Shown one piece after another: positions 20,362 to 28,366 of a stretch of 64,000 nucleotides of DNA (positions are counted from its first letter, which is position 1; the number at the start of each line of letters is the position of its first letter). Origin of the DNA: Coriobacteriia bacterium. Lineage in GTDB: Bacteria; Actinomycetota; Coriobacteriia; Anaerosomatales; JAAXUF01. The notes under the pieces were generated by a model. That model ran no database searches and was not told the origin of the DNA. It saw nothing but the letters and a program-made list of their open reading frames with translations. The position numbers were made by a program, and so were the translations under genes. The stretch spans positions 99,421 to 163,420 of the forward strand of contig JAAXWY010000002.1 of the NCBI GenBank assembly GCA_013334745.1, written 5' to 3'.

Positions 20362-21204
20362 GTGGGCGCACTTTGGGCACAGTTCCAGGGCCTGATCTTC
20401 CAGGCGCTGCTCTACCTGGAAGGAATTACCAACGACTGGGGCATGGCGATCATTCTGTTGACGCTCGCCATCAGGATGATGCTGCTCCCTCTGACCTGGA
20501 AGCAGACCAAGTCGATGGTCGAGATGCAGCGCGTGCAGCCGCACCTCAAAGCCCTGCAGGAGAAGTATAAGGACGACAAAGAGAAGCTCCAGGAAGAGAC
20601 CCTCAAGTTCTACTCGGAGAACAAAGTCAATCCGTTCGGCGGGTGCCTTCCCCTTCTGCTCCAGTTCCCGGTTCTGATCGCGCTGTACGGAGTCTTGGGA
20701 CCTGGGAACCCGAAGAAGGGTCAGCCCGGACTGATGATCGACTACCTAGCCAAGCACGGCGAGGTTGGCACGTTCTATGGGATAATTCCAGATATTTCCA
20801 AGACACCAGCAGCCGTATGGGCATCTCATGACTACATCACCTTCATCCCGTACATCCTGCTGGTCATTCTCTTCGCCGTCAGCATCTGGTTGCCGCAGGC
20901 CCTCATGCCCGGAGATAAGCAGCAGAAGATGATCGGCGGCTATATGGCGGTCATCATGCTGTATTTCGGCTGGGTCTCCCCCGCCGGCGTTCTCTTGTAC
21001 TGGGACGTCTCATCTCTCTTCGGGATCGCTCAGCAGCAACTCACTATGTCTGTCACCAAGCGAGACCTCGAGAAGTTCGAGAAGGACGTCGCTGATGCGA
21101 AGGCGGCCGAGAAGGCCGCGAAGAAGGCCGGCGGCGCGACTGACGCCCTTGCCGGCAAGAAGCCAGCAAACACCGGTCAGAAGAAGTCAAAGAAGAAGAG
21201 CTGA
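20362..21204 (+). CDS. yidC: membrane protein insertase YidC/Oxa1 family
   Basis: A 280-residue insertase of the short Gram-positive type, without the large periplasmic domain of proteobacterial YidC. It has an N-terminal helix, the segment WGMAIILLTLAIRMMLLPLT, a cytoplasmic coiled hairpin rich in Lys and Glu (KYKDDKEKLQEETLKFY), the GGCLPLLLQFPVLIALY helix and two further helices (YITFIPYILLVILFAVSIW and YMAVIMLYFGWVSPAGVLLY). The conserved hydrophilic-groove Arg is in TLAIRMM. The C-terminus is Ala/Lys-rich and basic, as in ribosome-binding tails. The GTG has AGGAGGT upstream. Confidence 0.95.
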   Translation: MGALWAQFQGLIFQALLYLEGITNDWGMAIILLTLAIRMMLLPLTWKQTKSMVEMQRVQPHLKALQEKYKDDKEKLQEETLKFYSENKVNPFGGCLPLLLQFPVLIALYGVLGPGNPKKGQPGLMIDYLAKHGEVGTFYGIIPDISKTPAAVWASHDYITFIPYILLVILFAVSIWLPQALMPGDKQQKMIGGYMAVIMLYFGWVSPAGVLLYWDVSSLFGIAQQQLTMSVTKRDLEKFEKDVADAKAAEKAAKKAGGATDALAGKKPANTGQKKSKKKS

Positions 21205-21277
21205 TCTGATCGGACTGGTTCTGGCCACACGGCATGACCCGCGTCCGCAGACGGACGCTGCATGAAGGAGGATCGGC

Positions 21278-22063
21278 ATGGAACGGGAGTGCATCAAAGA
21301 GGCGGCGACGGTCGCTGAGGCGGTGGACGCCGCTCTGGAGGAGCTTGGCGTTCAGCAGGATGCCGTGGGCTATGAGGTTCTCGAAGAGCCCGGGCGAAAG
21401 ATGTTCGGAATGGGGGCCGAGCGTGGCGCCAAGGTGCGCGTTTGGGTCCGAGATGAAGCTGTTGCAGAAATCGAGGACGCAAAGCGCATTGCGCGCGAAG
21501 TGCTTGAGATCGAGGAACAATCCCCCGGCGCCCCGGTTGTAATAGTCGAGGATGGCGGCACCGAAAACAGTCGCGGAATCGAGAGGCCAGATCTCAGCGA
21601 CGAGGAGCTCGACAAGGTCGCGGACACTGCGGTCGAGGTTGTCCAGACGATACTGAAGACCTTCGGGATTGAGGGAAGCAGTATCGAGGAGTACGAGGGC
21701 GACGAGGGTGAGATCATCCTGGACGTCGTCGGAGGCGATCTGGCGGTGCTCATCGGGCGCCACGGGCGTACTCTGGACGCGCTCCAGGCGCTATCTTCGG
21801 CGATAACGAGCCGAAAGCTCGGGTTCCGGTACCCGATTATTGTGGATGTCGAAGGATATCGGCACCGCCGCCGCCAGAAGCTAGAAGACATCGCACGTAG
21901 GTCTGCGGACCGCGCAGCGCGTCAGCATATATCCGTCAAGCTCCGCCCGATGACGGCGTTCGAGCGCAGAGTTGTTCACGTTGCGCTGCGAAACGACTCA
22001 CGTATCGTCACACAGAGCGAGGGCGAGGATCCGTTCCGTATGGTGGTCATCGTACCCAAGTAG
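21278..22063 (+). CDS. jag: Jag/KhpB RNA-binding protein
   Basis: A 261-residue protein with the three domains of Jag (KhpB): an N-terminal Jag_N domain (about 1-55, ending in GRKMFGMGAERGAKV), an acidic linker, a KH domain (about 110-185, GxxG loop IGRHGRT) and a C-terminal R3H domain (about 195-258, ERRVVHVALRNDSRIVTQSE). It binds RNA and is tied to cell elongation in other bacteria. The ATG has AAGGAGG upstream. It is last in the rpmH-yidC series and is followed by a strong terminator. Confidence 0.95.
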   Translation: MERECIKEAATVAEAVDAALEELGVQQDAVGYEVLEEPGRKMFGMGAERGAKVRVWVRDEAVAEIEDAKRIAREVLEIEEQSPGAPVVIVEDGGTENSRGIERPDLSDEELDKVADTAVEVVQTILKTFGIEGSSIEEYEGDEGEIILDVVGGDLAVLIGRHGRTLDALQALSSAITSRKLGFRYPIIVDVEGYRHRRRQKLEDIARRSADRAARQHISVKLRPMTAFERRVVHVALRNDSRIVTQSEGEDPFRMVVIVPK

Positions 22064-22085
22064 TCTGAGTGAGTATAGGTAGTGC

Positions 22086-22115
22086 AAAAAGGGCGCCCCG
22101 AGGGGCGCCCTTTGT
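22086..22115. terminator. rho-independent terminator after jag
   Basis: A perfect 9-bp stem (GGGCGCCCC, 22091-22099) with a two-base loop pairs with 22102-22110 and is followed by TTTGTTGT; it is preceded by AAAAA, so it could work in both directions. It closes the rpmH-jag transcription unit 27 bases after the stop codon. Confidence 0.9.
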
Positions 22116-22650
22116 TGTGTCAGCAGTAGCGAGACGGGCTTGATCGCTCAGCCTGCGGGGTAGACGGCCGGGGAAACTCCTCCTCCTCGGCGGCCACTCG
22201 GCAACCGGCAATTCGCCGCGTCAGGCTCGCTTCAGATGCTTGACGTACGTGCGGAGCCGAACGTGGCAAGGTGGTCTTCAGGGAACGAAATAGCGACACG
22301 TGCACTTACCGGACTGCCGCTGTCACAAGACGGCGATGTTTAGGGCGCCGACAGGCGTCTAGCCTACTATCGGCGGTCCCACGGCTCCTGTGCGGCCGGA
22401 TCGACCCCCGTTTATGGTGTTCGTACAAAGCCCCCACGCGATTGAATGCGGAACAAGTGCCCGAGAGCCACGAGTCGTGGATTCTAGGCGCCAGAAGGCA
22501 TTTGGCGCAGCGCGGCATTATCGATCTGCCGCAGCCAGGGCGGCCGGTCGGCCGACTAGGCTCGGAACGAGGACCGGATCGCACGACTGAGTCTGGCCCG
22601 TGATCTCGGGCCCGCAGTCACAGGCAAACGGACTTCTCCCCGAGCCGCTT
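22116..22650. other. gene-free stretch between jag and parS/rsmG
   Basis: About 535 bases with no convincing coding sequence: the open frames are short, lack ribosome sites and resemble no family. I see no tRNA, tmRNA, SRP RNA or RNase P signature. There are GC-rich inverted repeats, for example GGCCGGTCGGCC near 22549. It may hold promoter and partition-related sequence for the rsmG-parA-parB unit. Confidence 0.5.
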
Positions 22651-22652
22651 GA

Positions 22653-22668
22653 TGTTTCACGTGAAACA
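22653..22668. promoter_or_regulatory. parS: parS site 1
   Basis: The exact 16-base palindrome TGTTTCACGTGAAACA, the universal ParB-binding centromere sequence. It lies 44 bases before the second copy and 850 bases before parA. Confidence 0.97.
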
Positions 22669-22711
22669 TCCGTCCGAGCAGTGCTACACTCTCGGCACGG
22701 GTGAAGGAGGA

Positions 22712-23443
22712 ATGTTTCACGTGAAACAATTGACAGGGGACGCGCTGCTGGCCTCACTACTCAATGAGGCGGGAATTGAGATCTCCCCTGAAGCTCAAGG
22801 CGCGATCCTTTCGTATCTCCGCGCGCTTTCTGAGATCAACACACGCATCAACCTAACCAGAATCGTCGACGAACAGGACGCAATCCGCCTCCACCTAGTC
22901 GACTCGCTCCTTGCTCTTTCGGAGGTCCAGGACGCGCCGGCCGGCGGGATGCTCGATCTTGGCACCGGGGGAGGCTTCCCCGGAGTTCCCCTTGCAGTCG
23001 CATCAGGGCGACATGTGGACCTTCTCGACTCGGTCGCGAAGAAGGTCAGGGCGGTGGACGATGTACTTCATGGTATTGGGCTTCAGCATCTGGCGGCGGG
23101 TGTGCCAATGAGGGCAGAGGAACTTGCCCTTCAGCGGCGGGACTCCTACTCGGTGGTGACCGCTCGTGCGGTAGCGGAACTTCCATGCCTTGTGGAGCTG
23201 GCTTCACCATTGCTTGCCACAGGAGGTCGACTGCTCGCTTTCAAAGGCTCGCCGTCGGAGCAGGAAGTAGTGCGTGGCATAGATGCTGGCAAGATTGTGG
23301 GAATGCGCCTACTGCGCCGCTCGGAGTTCGACCTCCCCGGAGGCGGCGAGAGGCGATCGATCATTGTCTACGAGAAGGTTAGTCGTCCACGGGTGGCCTT
23401 GCCTCGCCGAGTCGGTCTGGCAAAGCATTCTCCCCTTGCGTAG
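22712..23443 (+). CDS. rsmG: 16S rRNA (guanine527-N7)-methyltransferase RsmG
   Basis: About 243 residues. RsmG (GidB) methylates G527 of 16S rRNA. The SAM site is MLDLGTGGGFPGVPLAV, preceded by INLTRIVDEQDAIRLHLVDSL and followed by VTARAVAELPCLVELASPLL, all diagnostic. The ATG at 22712 is only one base from GGAGG; GTG at 22721 sits ten bases from it and is an equally good start, removing three residues. Either start lies in parS site 2. The gene is followed by parA and parB, the standard order. Confidence 0.95.
   Translation: MFHVKQLTGDALLASLLNEAGIEISPEAQGAILSYLRALSEINTRINLTRIVDEQDAIRLHLVDSLLALSEVQDAPAGGMLDLGTGGGFPGVPLAVASGRHVDLLDSVAKKVRAVDDVLHGIGLQHLAAGVPMRAEELALQRRDSYSVVTARAVAELPCLVELASPLLATGGRLLAFKGSPSEQEVVRGIDAGKIVGMRLLRRSEFDLPGGGERRSIIVYEKVSRPRVALPRRVGLAKHSPLA
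22713..22728. promoter_or_regulatory. parS: parS site 2, overlapping the rsmG start
   Basis: A second exact TGTTTCACGTGAAACA. It overlaps the start of rsmG: read in frame with the ATG at 22712 it encodes MFHVK, and the alternative GTG start at 22721 lies within it. Confidence 0.97.
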
Positions 23444-23517
23444 TCCTGGGGTGTCTTTCGTCCACCGAGTCGACTATACTTCTGTGTCGCATTGGGTAGC
23501 ACCCGAGAGGGGGGCAC

Positions 23518-24318
23518 GTGAATTGGTCGAGTGATCAGGGACCGGAAGCTGCGAAGCGCGCCAGAGTTCTCGCGATCGTCAATCAAAAGGGTGGGGTGGG
23601 GAAGAGCACAACCTCCGTCAACCTTGCTGCCGCATTGGGCCAGGCGGGCAGGAAGGTCCTTCTCTTGGATCTCGACCCCCAGGGAAATGCGACGTCGGGA
23701 TTTGGGCTCAACAAGAATCAGCGCGAGCTCTGCATCTACAATGCGCTCCTTGGCGATACCCCGCTCGAGCAGATTATAGAGCCTGTCGAAATCGAACACG
23801 TGTTCGTAGTCCCGGCAACAATTCAGCTGGCCGGTGCCGAGATTGAACTGGTCAGCGCGATTAGCAGAGAGGGCCGGCTCAAGGCCATTCTGGCTCCGGT
23901 GCTGGCGGACTTCGAGTTCATCATTATCGACTGCCCGCCGTCACTCGGTTTGCTTACGATCAATGCCTTGACGGCCGCTGACGGCCTTCTTATTCCAATC
24001 CAGTGCGAGTACTACGCACTGGAAGGACTTTCCAAATTGTTGGACAGCGTGCGCTTGGTACGCACGCACCTGAATCCTCAGCTTGAAGTGTTCGGCGTGG
24101 TCATGACCATGTATGACTCTCGAACGCGCCTCGCGCAGCAGGTGGTTGACGAGGTCAGGGACTTCTTCGAGGAAAAGGTCTTCAACACGCTCATTCCCAG
24201 GACGGTTCGCCTTTCCGAGGCCCCGAGCTTCGGGCAGCCGGTCCTGCTCTACGATCCCAATGGCAAGGGTGCGGATGCGTATCGGAACCTGGCGAAGGAA
24301 GTGATGGACCGTGTCTAA
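23518..24318 (+). CDS. parA: chromosome partitioning ATPase ParA (Soj)
   Basis: A 266-residue deviant Walker ATPase. Walker A is NQKGGVGKSTTSVNLAAAL, with the signature Lys before GGVGKST; A' is LLDLDPQGNATSG; Walker B is FIIIDCPPSLGLLT. Together with ParB and parS it segregates the origin region. The GTG at 23518 follows a purine-rich GAGAGGGGGG. A TATACT -10-like hexamer lies at 23475-23480. The end overlaps the parB start by eight bases. Confidence 0.97.
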   Translation: MNWSSDQGPEAAKRARVLAIVNQKGGVGKSTTSVNLAAALGQAGRKVLLLDLDPQGNATSGFGLNKNQRELCIYNALLGDTPLEQIIEPVEIEHVFVVPATIQLAGAEIELVSAISREGRLKAILAPVLADFEFIIIDCPPSLGLLTINALTAADGLLIPIQCEYYALEGLSKLLDSVRLVRTHLNPQLEVFGVVMTMYDSRTRLAQQVVDEVRDFFEEKVFNTLIPRTVRLSEAPSFGQPVLLYDPNGKGADAYRNLAKEVMDRV

Positions 24319-25186
24319 GCGGGGGCTCGGCCGAGGACTATCGGCGCTCATACCCAGCGCATCGCAGGAATCACAAACATCCGGGGAGGTCACTGAACTG
24401 GCTGTCGACATGATCGCGCCGAATCCGGAACAGCCGAGAACCGATATCACCGAAGAGGGCATCGCGGAGCTCGCAGACTCCATCAAGAAGGTGGGCCTGC
24501 TCCAGCCGATCATCGTACGTGCTCACGGCGAGGGATACCAGATAATCGCAGGTGAGAGGCGGTGGCGGGCTTCTCGGCAGGCTGGTTTGGACCGGGTGCC
24601 GGTACGCGTGCTGTCGAAGAGCGCGACCGAGTCGCTCGAGATCGCGCTGATCGAGAATCTACAGCGAGAAGACCTCAATGCGATCGAAGAGGCGAGGGGT
24701 TATCGAAAGCTGCTATCCGAGTACCGAATGACCCAAGCCGAACTCGCGGACAAGGTCTCGAAGTCGCGTTCGACGATCACGAACTCGCTACGCCTGCTTG
24801 ATCTTCCGGATGAGGCGCAAGAGCTCGTGTACACGGGCAAGATGTCTGCCGGCCACGCGCGCGCTGTGCTCTCCGTGCCTGACGAGGCTATCCGCATGAA
24901 GCTCGCCGCTCGGATTGTCGAAGACGCGCTGTCGGTTCGAGAGGCCGAGAATCTCGCGAGGCTGTATGCGGCCGGTCAGACCGAGAGGACGCCGCGGCCG
25001 GCATCTCCGAAATCGTACAAGGTGGTTGCTCGCAAGCTTCGACGGATTCTCGGAACGAACGTTCGCGTCAAGAACGCCAAAGACAAGGGCAAGATCGAGA
25101 TCGACTTTCAGGGCGAAGAAGAGCTGGAGCGGATCTTCCTGCTGCTTGCGACGGGCGAGGAAGCGTCGTCGGAGGATGAAGAGTGA
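24311..25186 (+). CDS. parB: chromosome partitioning protein ParB (Spo0J)
   Basis: A 291-residue parS-binding CTPase. It starts with the conserved SKRGLGRGLSALIP. The ParB/sulfiredoxin fold includes NPEQPRTDI and the CTP motif IIAGERRWRASRQAGL; the helix-turn-helix is MTQAELADKVSKSRSTITN. The C-terminal dimerisation domain (about 230-288) ends in a run of acidic residues. It overlaps parA by eight bases and the next gene by four (GTGA). Its two sites lie upstream of rsmG. Confidence 0.97.
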   Translation: MSKRGLGRGLSALIPSASQESQTSGEVTELAVDMIAPNPEQPRTDITEEGIAELADSIKKVGLLQPIIVRAHGEGYQIIAGERRWRASRQAGLDRVPVRVLSKSATESLEIALIENLQREDLNAIEEARGYRKLLSEYRMTQAELADKVSKSRSTITNSLRLLDLPDEAQELVYTGKMSAGHARAVLSVPDEAIRMKLAARIVEDALSVREAENLARLYAAGQTERTPRPASPKSYKVVARKLRRILGTNVRVKNAKDKGKIEIDFQGEEELERIFLLLATGEEASSEDEE

Positions 25187-25476
25187 AGCGGAACCTGGAA
25201 TATCTTGCCATTGGACTGATCGTCGGAGCGCTCACCGGCTTTGTCGCCGGACTGCTGTTCGCGCCGAGTAGCGGGTACAAGACGCGACAGCGCCTTGCGA
25301 ACGAGGCTCTGAGGGCGGCTGACGCCGCGCGAGCCATCGCGGAGCGAGCGGAGCACGCCGCGCAGGTGCTCAGCGGTCAGGTCGAGCACTACCTTGGTCG
25401 CGACGAGGAGTTGGCGTGGCGCAAGGTGCGCGAGATTCGCGAAGGCGTCCAGCGCTACACAGAGGCGCAGGCTTAG
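25183..25476 (+). CDS. YtxH-like small membrane protein
   Basis: A 97-residue protein with one N-terminal helix (YLAIGLIVGALTGFVAGLLF) directly followed by APSSGYKTR, the APxSGxxTR motif of YtxH/general stress proteins, then a charged Ala-rich helix that may form a coiled coil. The GTG start overlaps the parB stop (GTGA), so it is in the parAB operon. The role is unknown; the family is often linked to stress or the envelope. Confidence 0.8.
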   Translation: MKRNLEYLAIGLIVGALTGFVAGLLFAPSSGYKTRQRLANEALRAADAARAIAERAEHAAQVLSGQVEHYLGRDEELAWRKVREIREGVQRYTEAQA

Positions 25477-25525
25477 ATGTCAGACCCCCGAGGCAAGATG
25501 GACGGACCATCGACGGGGGAGTGAC

Positions 25526-28366
25526 GTGGCGCTACATCTGATCACGGGGCCGGCGAACGCCGGGAAGACGGGGTTGCTAAACGAGCATCTCTTTGGCGCA
25601 CTCGAGCGCGGGCAGTCTCCGACGTTGGTGGTGCCCAGTGTTGCCGATGAGCGTCGAGCCCGGGCCGAGCTCGCCCAAAAGGCGCCGGTCGGCGTCACCA
25701 TCACGAGCACCCGTCGGTGGATTCAACGACTTTGGCTCGGGAACGGTGACGGGCGACGGATCGTCGGCAATGTCGCACGTGAGGCGCTCGTCCGTCAGGC
25801 GATCGACGACGAGAAACCGGTGGAGTTGTCGGGCATCGCACACACTCCCGGATTTGTGCGGTTGATAGCGAGCGCAGTGAGCGCCATAGAGGGAGACTTG
25901 GAGCCGGAGACCGCACCGACCGCAGCGATGGCTGAAGCGGTTCGAATCTGTGGCAGGTGCAGGGATCTTGAGGTAGCCAACGGCCTGGTGGACTTCGCGG
26001 AGGTTGTGCGCTCGCTGACGCAGGCACCGCCGGCGCTGGACGGACCGGTACTGCTCAACCGCTTCATCGCGGTGGACGACGGGCTCGTCGAGCTCTGCCT
26101 TTCGCTTTCGACCAGCTCAGATGTGGTGATTGCGCTCTCGTGGCAGGAGGGCGCGGTCGCCTCTCAGGCGCTCGGCGGCGCCGTCGAGCGCTTGGCACAG
26201 CGAGCTAAGTCGCACGTGAAACCTCCGGTCGTCGCACGTGAGACCGAGATTGATCAGGTGCTGCAGCACCTCTACATCAACACACCTACGGCAGTGCGTC
26301 GGGAAGACTCGGTGCGCTTCGGTGTCGGGACCGGCGTTGACGCTGAAGCGCATCTTGTAGCGGACGCGGTGGCCACGGCGCTCGCAGACGGCTTCCGGGC
26401 AGAGCGCATCGCCGTGGCGTATCCCCGCCTTGAGGAGCCGCTTCGGCCTCTCTGCAATGCGCTCGATGTTCTCGGAATCGCATACGACATCGATGTCACG
26501 CGAGCCCTCACGGTGACGCCGTTCGGTCAAGCGATCGGGGCGGTGGCCGACCTGGCGCTGGGGCGTGCGGACCGAGCGACGGCGATGAGCGCGCTGCTCG
26601 GGCCGTTCTCTGACCTGTCTGCCGACGAAGCAATCAGGCTCGATGCCGTCTGGCGTGGGAAGCGGGTCGAAGAACCGGCCATGTTCAGGCGTGACGTGCT
26701 TGCGCTCAGCCGGACGGGGCAGAGGCTTCGTAAGGCCGTTGACCTCATCCGAGAAAGCGCCGAGGGTCCTCTTGATGCGGCAGCTGCCAATAAATGGCAA
26801 ACGGCTCTCGATCTGCTGCTGACCTCTCGGCTCGTGGGCGCCCACCGGGCAGGCATCGAGCCGCTGGAGTCCAGAGTGACTCTGGCCGAGGACGCTGCGG
26901 CATCCAAGGCCCTCGCTCGCACGATTTCAGAGATGGCTGCCGTTGTCGGCTCGCCGTTCACGAGTCTGGATGTGCGAGAGGGCATGCCTGACATCGACGT
27001 CGGCGGGACCAAGGGCGAACCGGAAGGGCGCGTGCAGGTCACGGAGTTCGCGCGCATCCACTCACGCCGCTTCGACGTGCTGATACTGGCGGGCCTCACC
27101 TCGGACGAGCACTCACTGGGAGATCCCGATTCACTCGGCGCCCAGCTGAGGTCGCTTGTCGGCGCGCCGGCACCGGCGGACGAAGAGGCGGCCCTGAGGC
27201 TGACGTTTCACACGATGCTGTCCAGAGCGCGGGAGCGAATCGTCTTGCTCAGGCGAGGGGCGGACGAATCGGGTACGCCCGTCGCCGCCTCATTCATGTG
27301 GGATGAAGTCGTTGCGACCTACGCGTCGGAGACGGATGAAATAGGGGAGTGGCCGGCCGCCGCACCTGAGTTGGTGCGGTTATCGCAGGCCGACATCGCC
27401 GGTACCGCTCCCGCGTTCACGATCGGGCGGCAGGAGCTGCGCAGACGGGCAACAGAGGATGTCGAGGGTCGTCGTAGGTCTACGGCATCGACACTTCGCG
27501 ACCCCGAGGTACTCGCACAACTGGCTGCGAAAGAGACGTTCTCAGCAAGCGAGATCGAAACGTACCTGAGCTGCCCATATCGATGGTTCTACGCGAAGCT
27601 GGTCAATCCGCAGGAACTTGACGAGCAGGTCGACAGCCGGGCCTACGGGACGCTCGCGCACGGTGCCCTGGCGGACTTCTACGGAACCTGGGGGAGTCGA
27701 CGCGTGGCGGCTGCCGACTACGATGCCGCGCTTGAGGTCATGTCGAGCGTGTTTGCCGACCGAGTGCGCAAGCTGCCAGAACTCACGCTCGCCGAGCAGG
27801 TGCACGTGGAGCAGGTCGAGCGCTGGGTGCGCACGGTGATCTCGGACGACATCGAGATACTCCCCGACTTCCAGCCGGCGCGATTTGAGGAGTCCTTCGG
27901 GCCGAAGGTCGGGACACCCGTCACGATTGGCGGGGTCGTCTTCAAGGGGCGTATCGATCGCATCGATGAGAGCGCCCACGGCTGCTTTGTCACCGACTAC
28001 AAGACGTCTTCCAGCGTGAAAGGGCACGGCGGGTTTGAGAAGGAGGGCCTCGTCCAACCGGTCGTCTACGCGCTGGCCGCCGAGGCCCTCACGGGGAAGC
28101 CGGCGACCGGGTCGATGTACCGCTCGATCAAATCCCGAACGATGCGTGGGTTCTTCCTCGACTCTGTCGATCGCGGAGGCAGGCTGATCTCGAGCGGGGA
28201 CGCGTGCACCGTCGATGAGGTCGCAAGAATCATCGACGGTGCAGAGGGGCGGATCGCGCGGGCGGTCGAGGGCATCCGGGCCGGTCGCATACCACGAGAA
28301 CCGCACTCCTCGGCCGCATGTAGGTACTGCGACCTCGCGTCCGTGTGCGAGAAGGGGGGAAAGTGA
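25526..28366 (+). CDS. AddB-like ATP-dependent nuclease subunit (PD-(D/E)XK, Fe-S)
   Basis: A 946-residue AddB/RexB-like protein, partner of the helicase encoded next, for processing double-strand DNA ends before recombination. It has an N-terminal Walker A (LITGPANAGKTG) in a degenerate helicase fold and a C-terminal PD-(D/E)XK nuclease with SASEIETYLSCPYRWFYAKL, the catalytic strand CFVTDYKTSS and a terminal CRYCDLASVC. The first Cys (about 675) plus the three terminal Cys match the 4Fe-4S staple of AddB. The GTG at 25526 has GGGGGAG upstream; the frame is open further upstream over the previous gene's end but without support. Its TGA overlaps the helicase ATG by one base. Confidence 0.88.
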   Translation: MALHLITGPANAGKTGLLNEHLFGALERGQSPTLVVPSVADERRARAELAQKAPVGVTITSTRRWIQRLWLGNGDGRRIVGNVAREALVRQAIDDEKPVELSGIAHTPGFVRLIASAVSAIEGDLEPETAPTAAMAEAVRICGRCRDLEVANGLVDFAEVVRSLTQAPPALDGPVLLNRFIAVDDGLVELCLSLSTSSDVVIALSWQEGAVASQALGGAVERLAQRAKSHVKPPVVARETEIDQVLQHLYINTPTAVRREDSVRFGVGTGVDAEAHLVADAVATALADGFRAERIAVAYPRLEEPLRPLCNALDVLGIAYDIDVTRALTVTPFGQAIGAVADLALGRADRATAMSALLGPFSDLSADEAIRLDAVWRGKRVEEPAMFRRDVLALSRTGQRLRKAVDLIRESAEGPLDAAAANKWQTALDLLLTSRLVGAHRAGIEPLESRVTLAEDAAASKALARTISEMAAVVGSPFTSLDVREGMPDIDVGGTKGEPEGRVQVTEFARIHSRRFDVLILAGLTSDEHSLGDPDSLGAQLRSLVGAPAPADEEAALRLTFHTMLSRARERIVLLRRGADESGTPVAASFMWDEVVATYASETDEIGEWPAAAPELVRLSQADIAGTAPAFTIGRQELRRRATEDVEGRRRSTASTLRDPEVLAQLAAKETFSASEIETYLSCPYRWFYAKLVNPQELDEQVDSRAYGTLAHGALADFYGTWGSRRVAAADYDAALEVMSSVFADRVRKLPELTLAEQVHVEQVERWVRTVISDDIEILPDFQPARFEESFGPKVGTPVTIGGVVFKGRIDRIDESAHGCFVTDYKTSSSVKGHGGFEKEGLVQPVVYALAAEALTGKPATGSMYRSIKSRTMRGFFLDSVDRGGRLISSGDACTVDEVARIIDGAEGRIARAVEGIRAGRIPREPHSSAACRYCDLASVCEKGGK

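Noticed and set aside
22271-22603. Short open frames in the jag-rsmG gap
   Set aside because: Frames on both strands overlap each other, lack ribosome sites and have no recognisable protein features.
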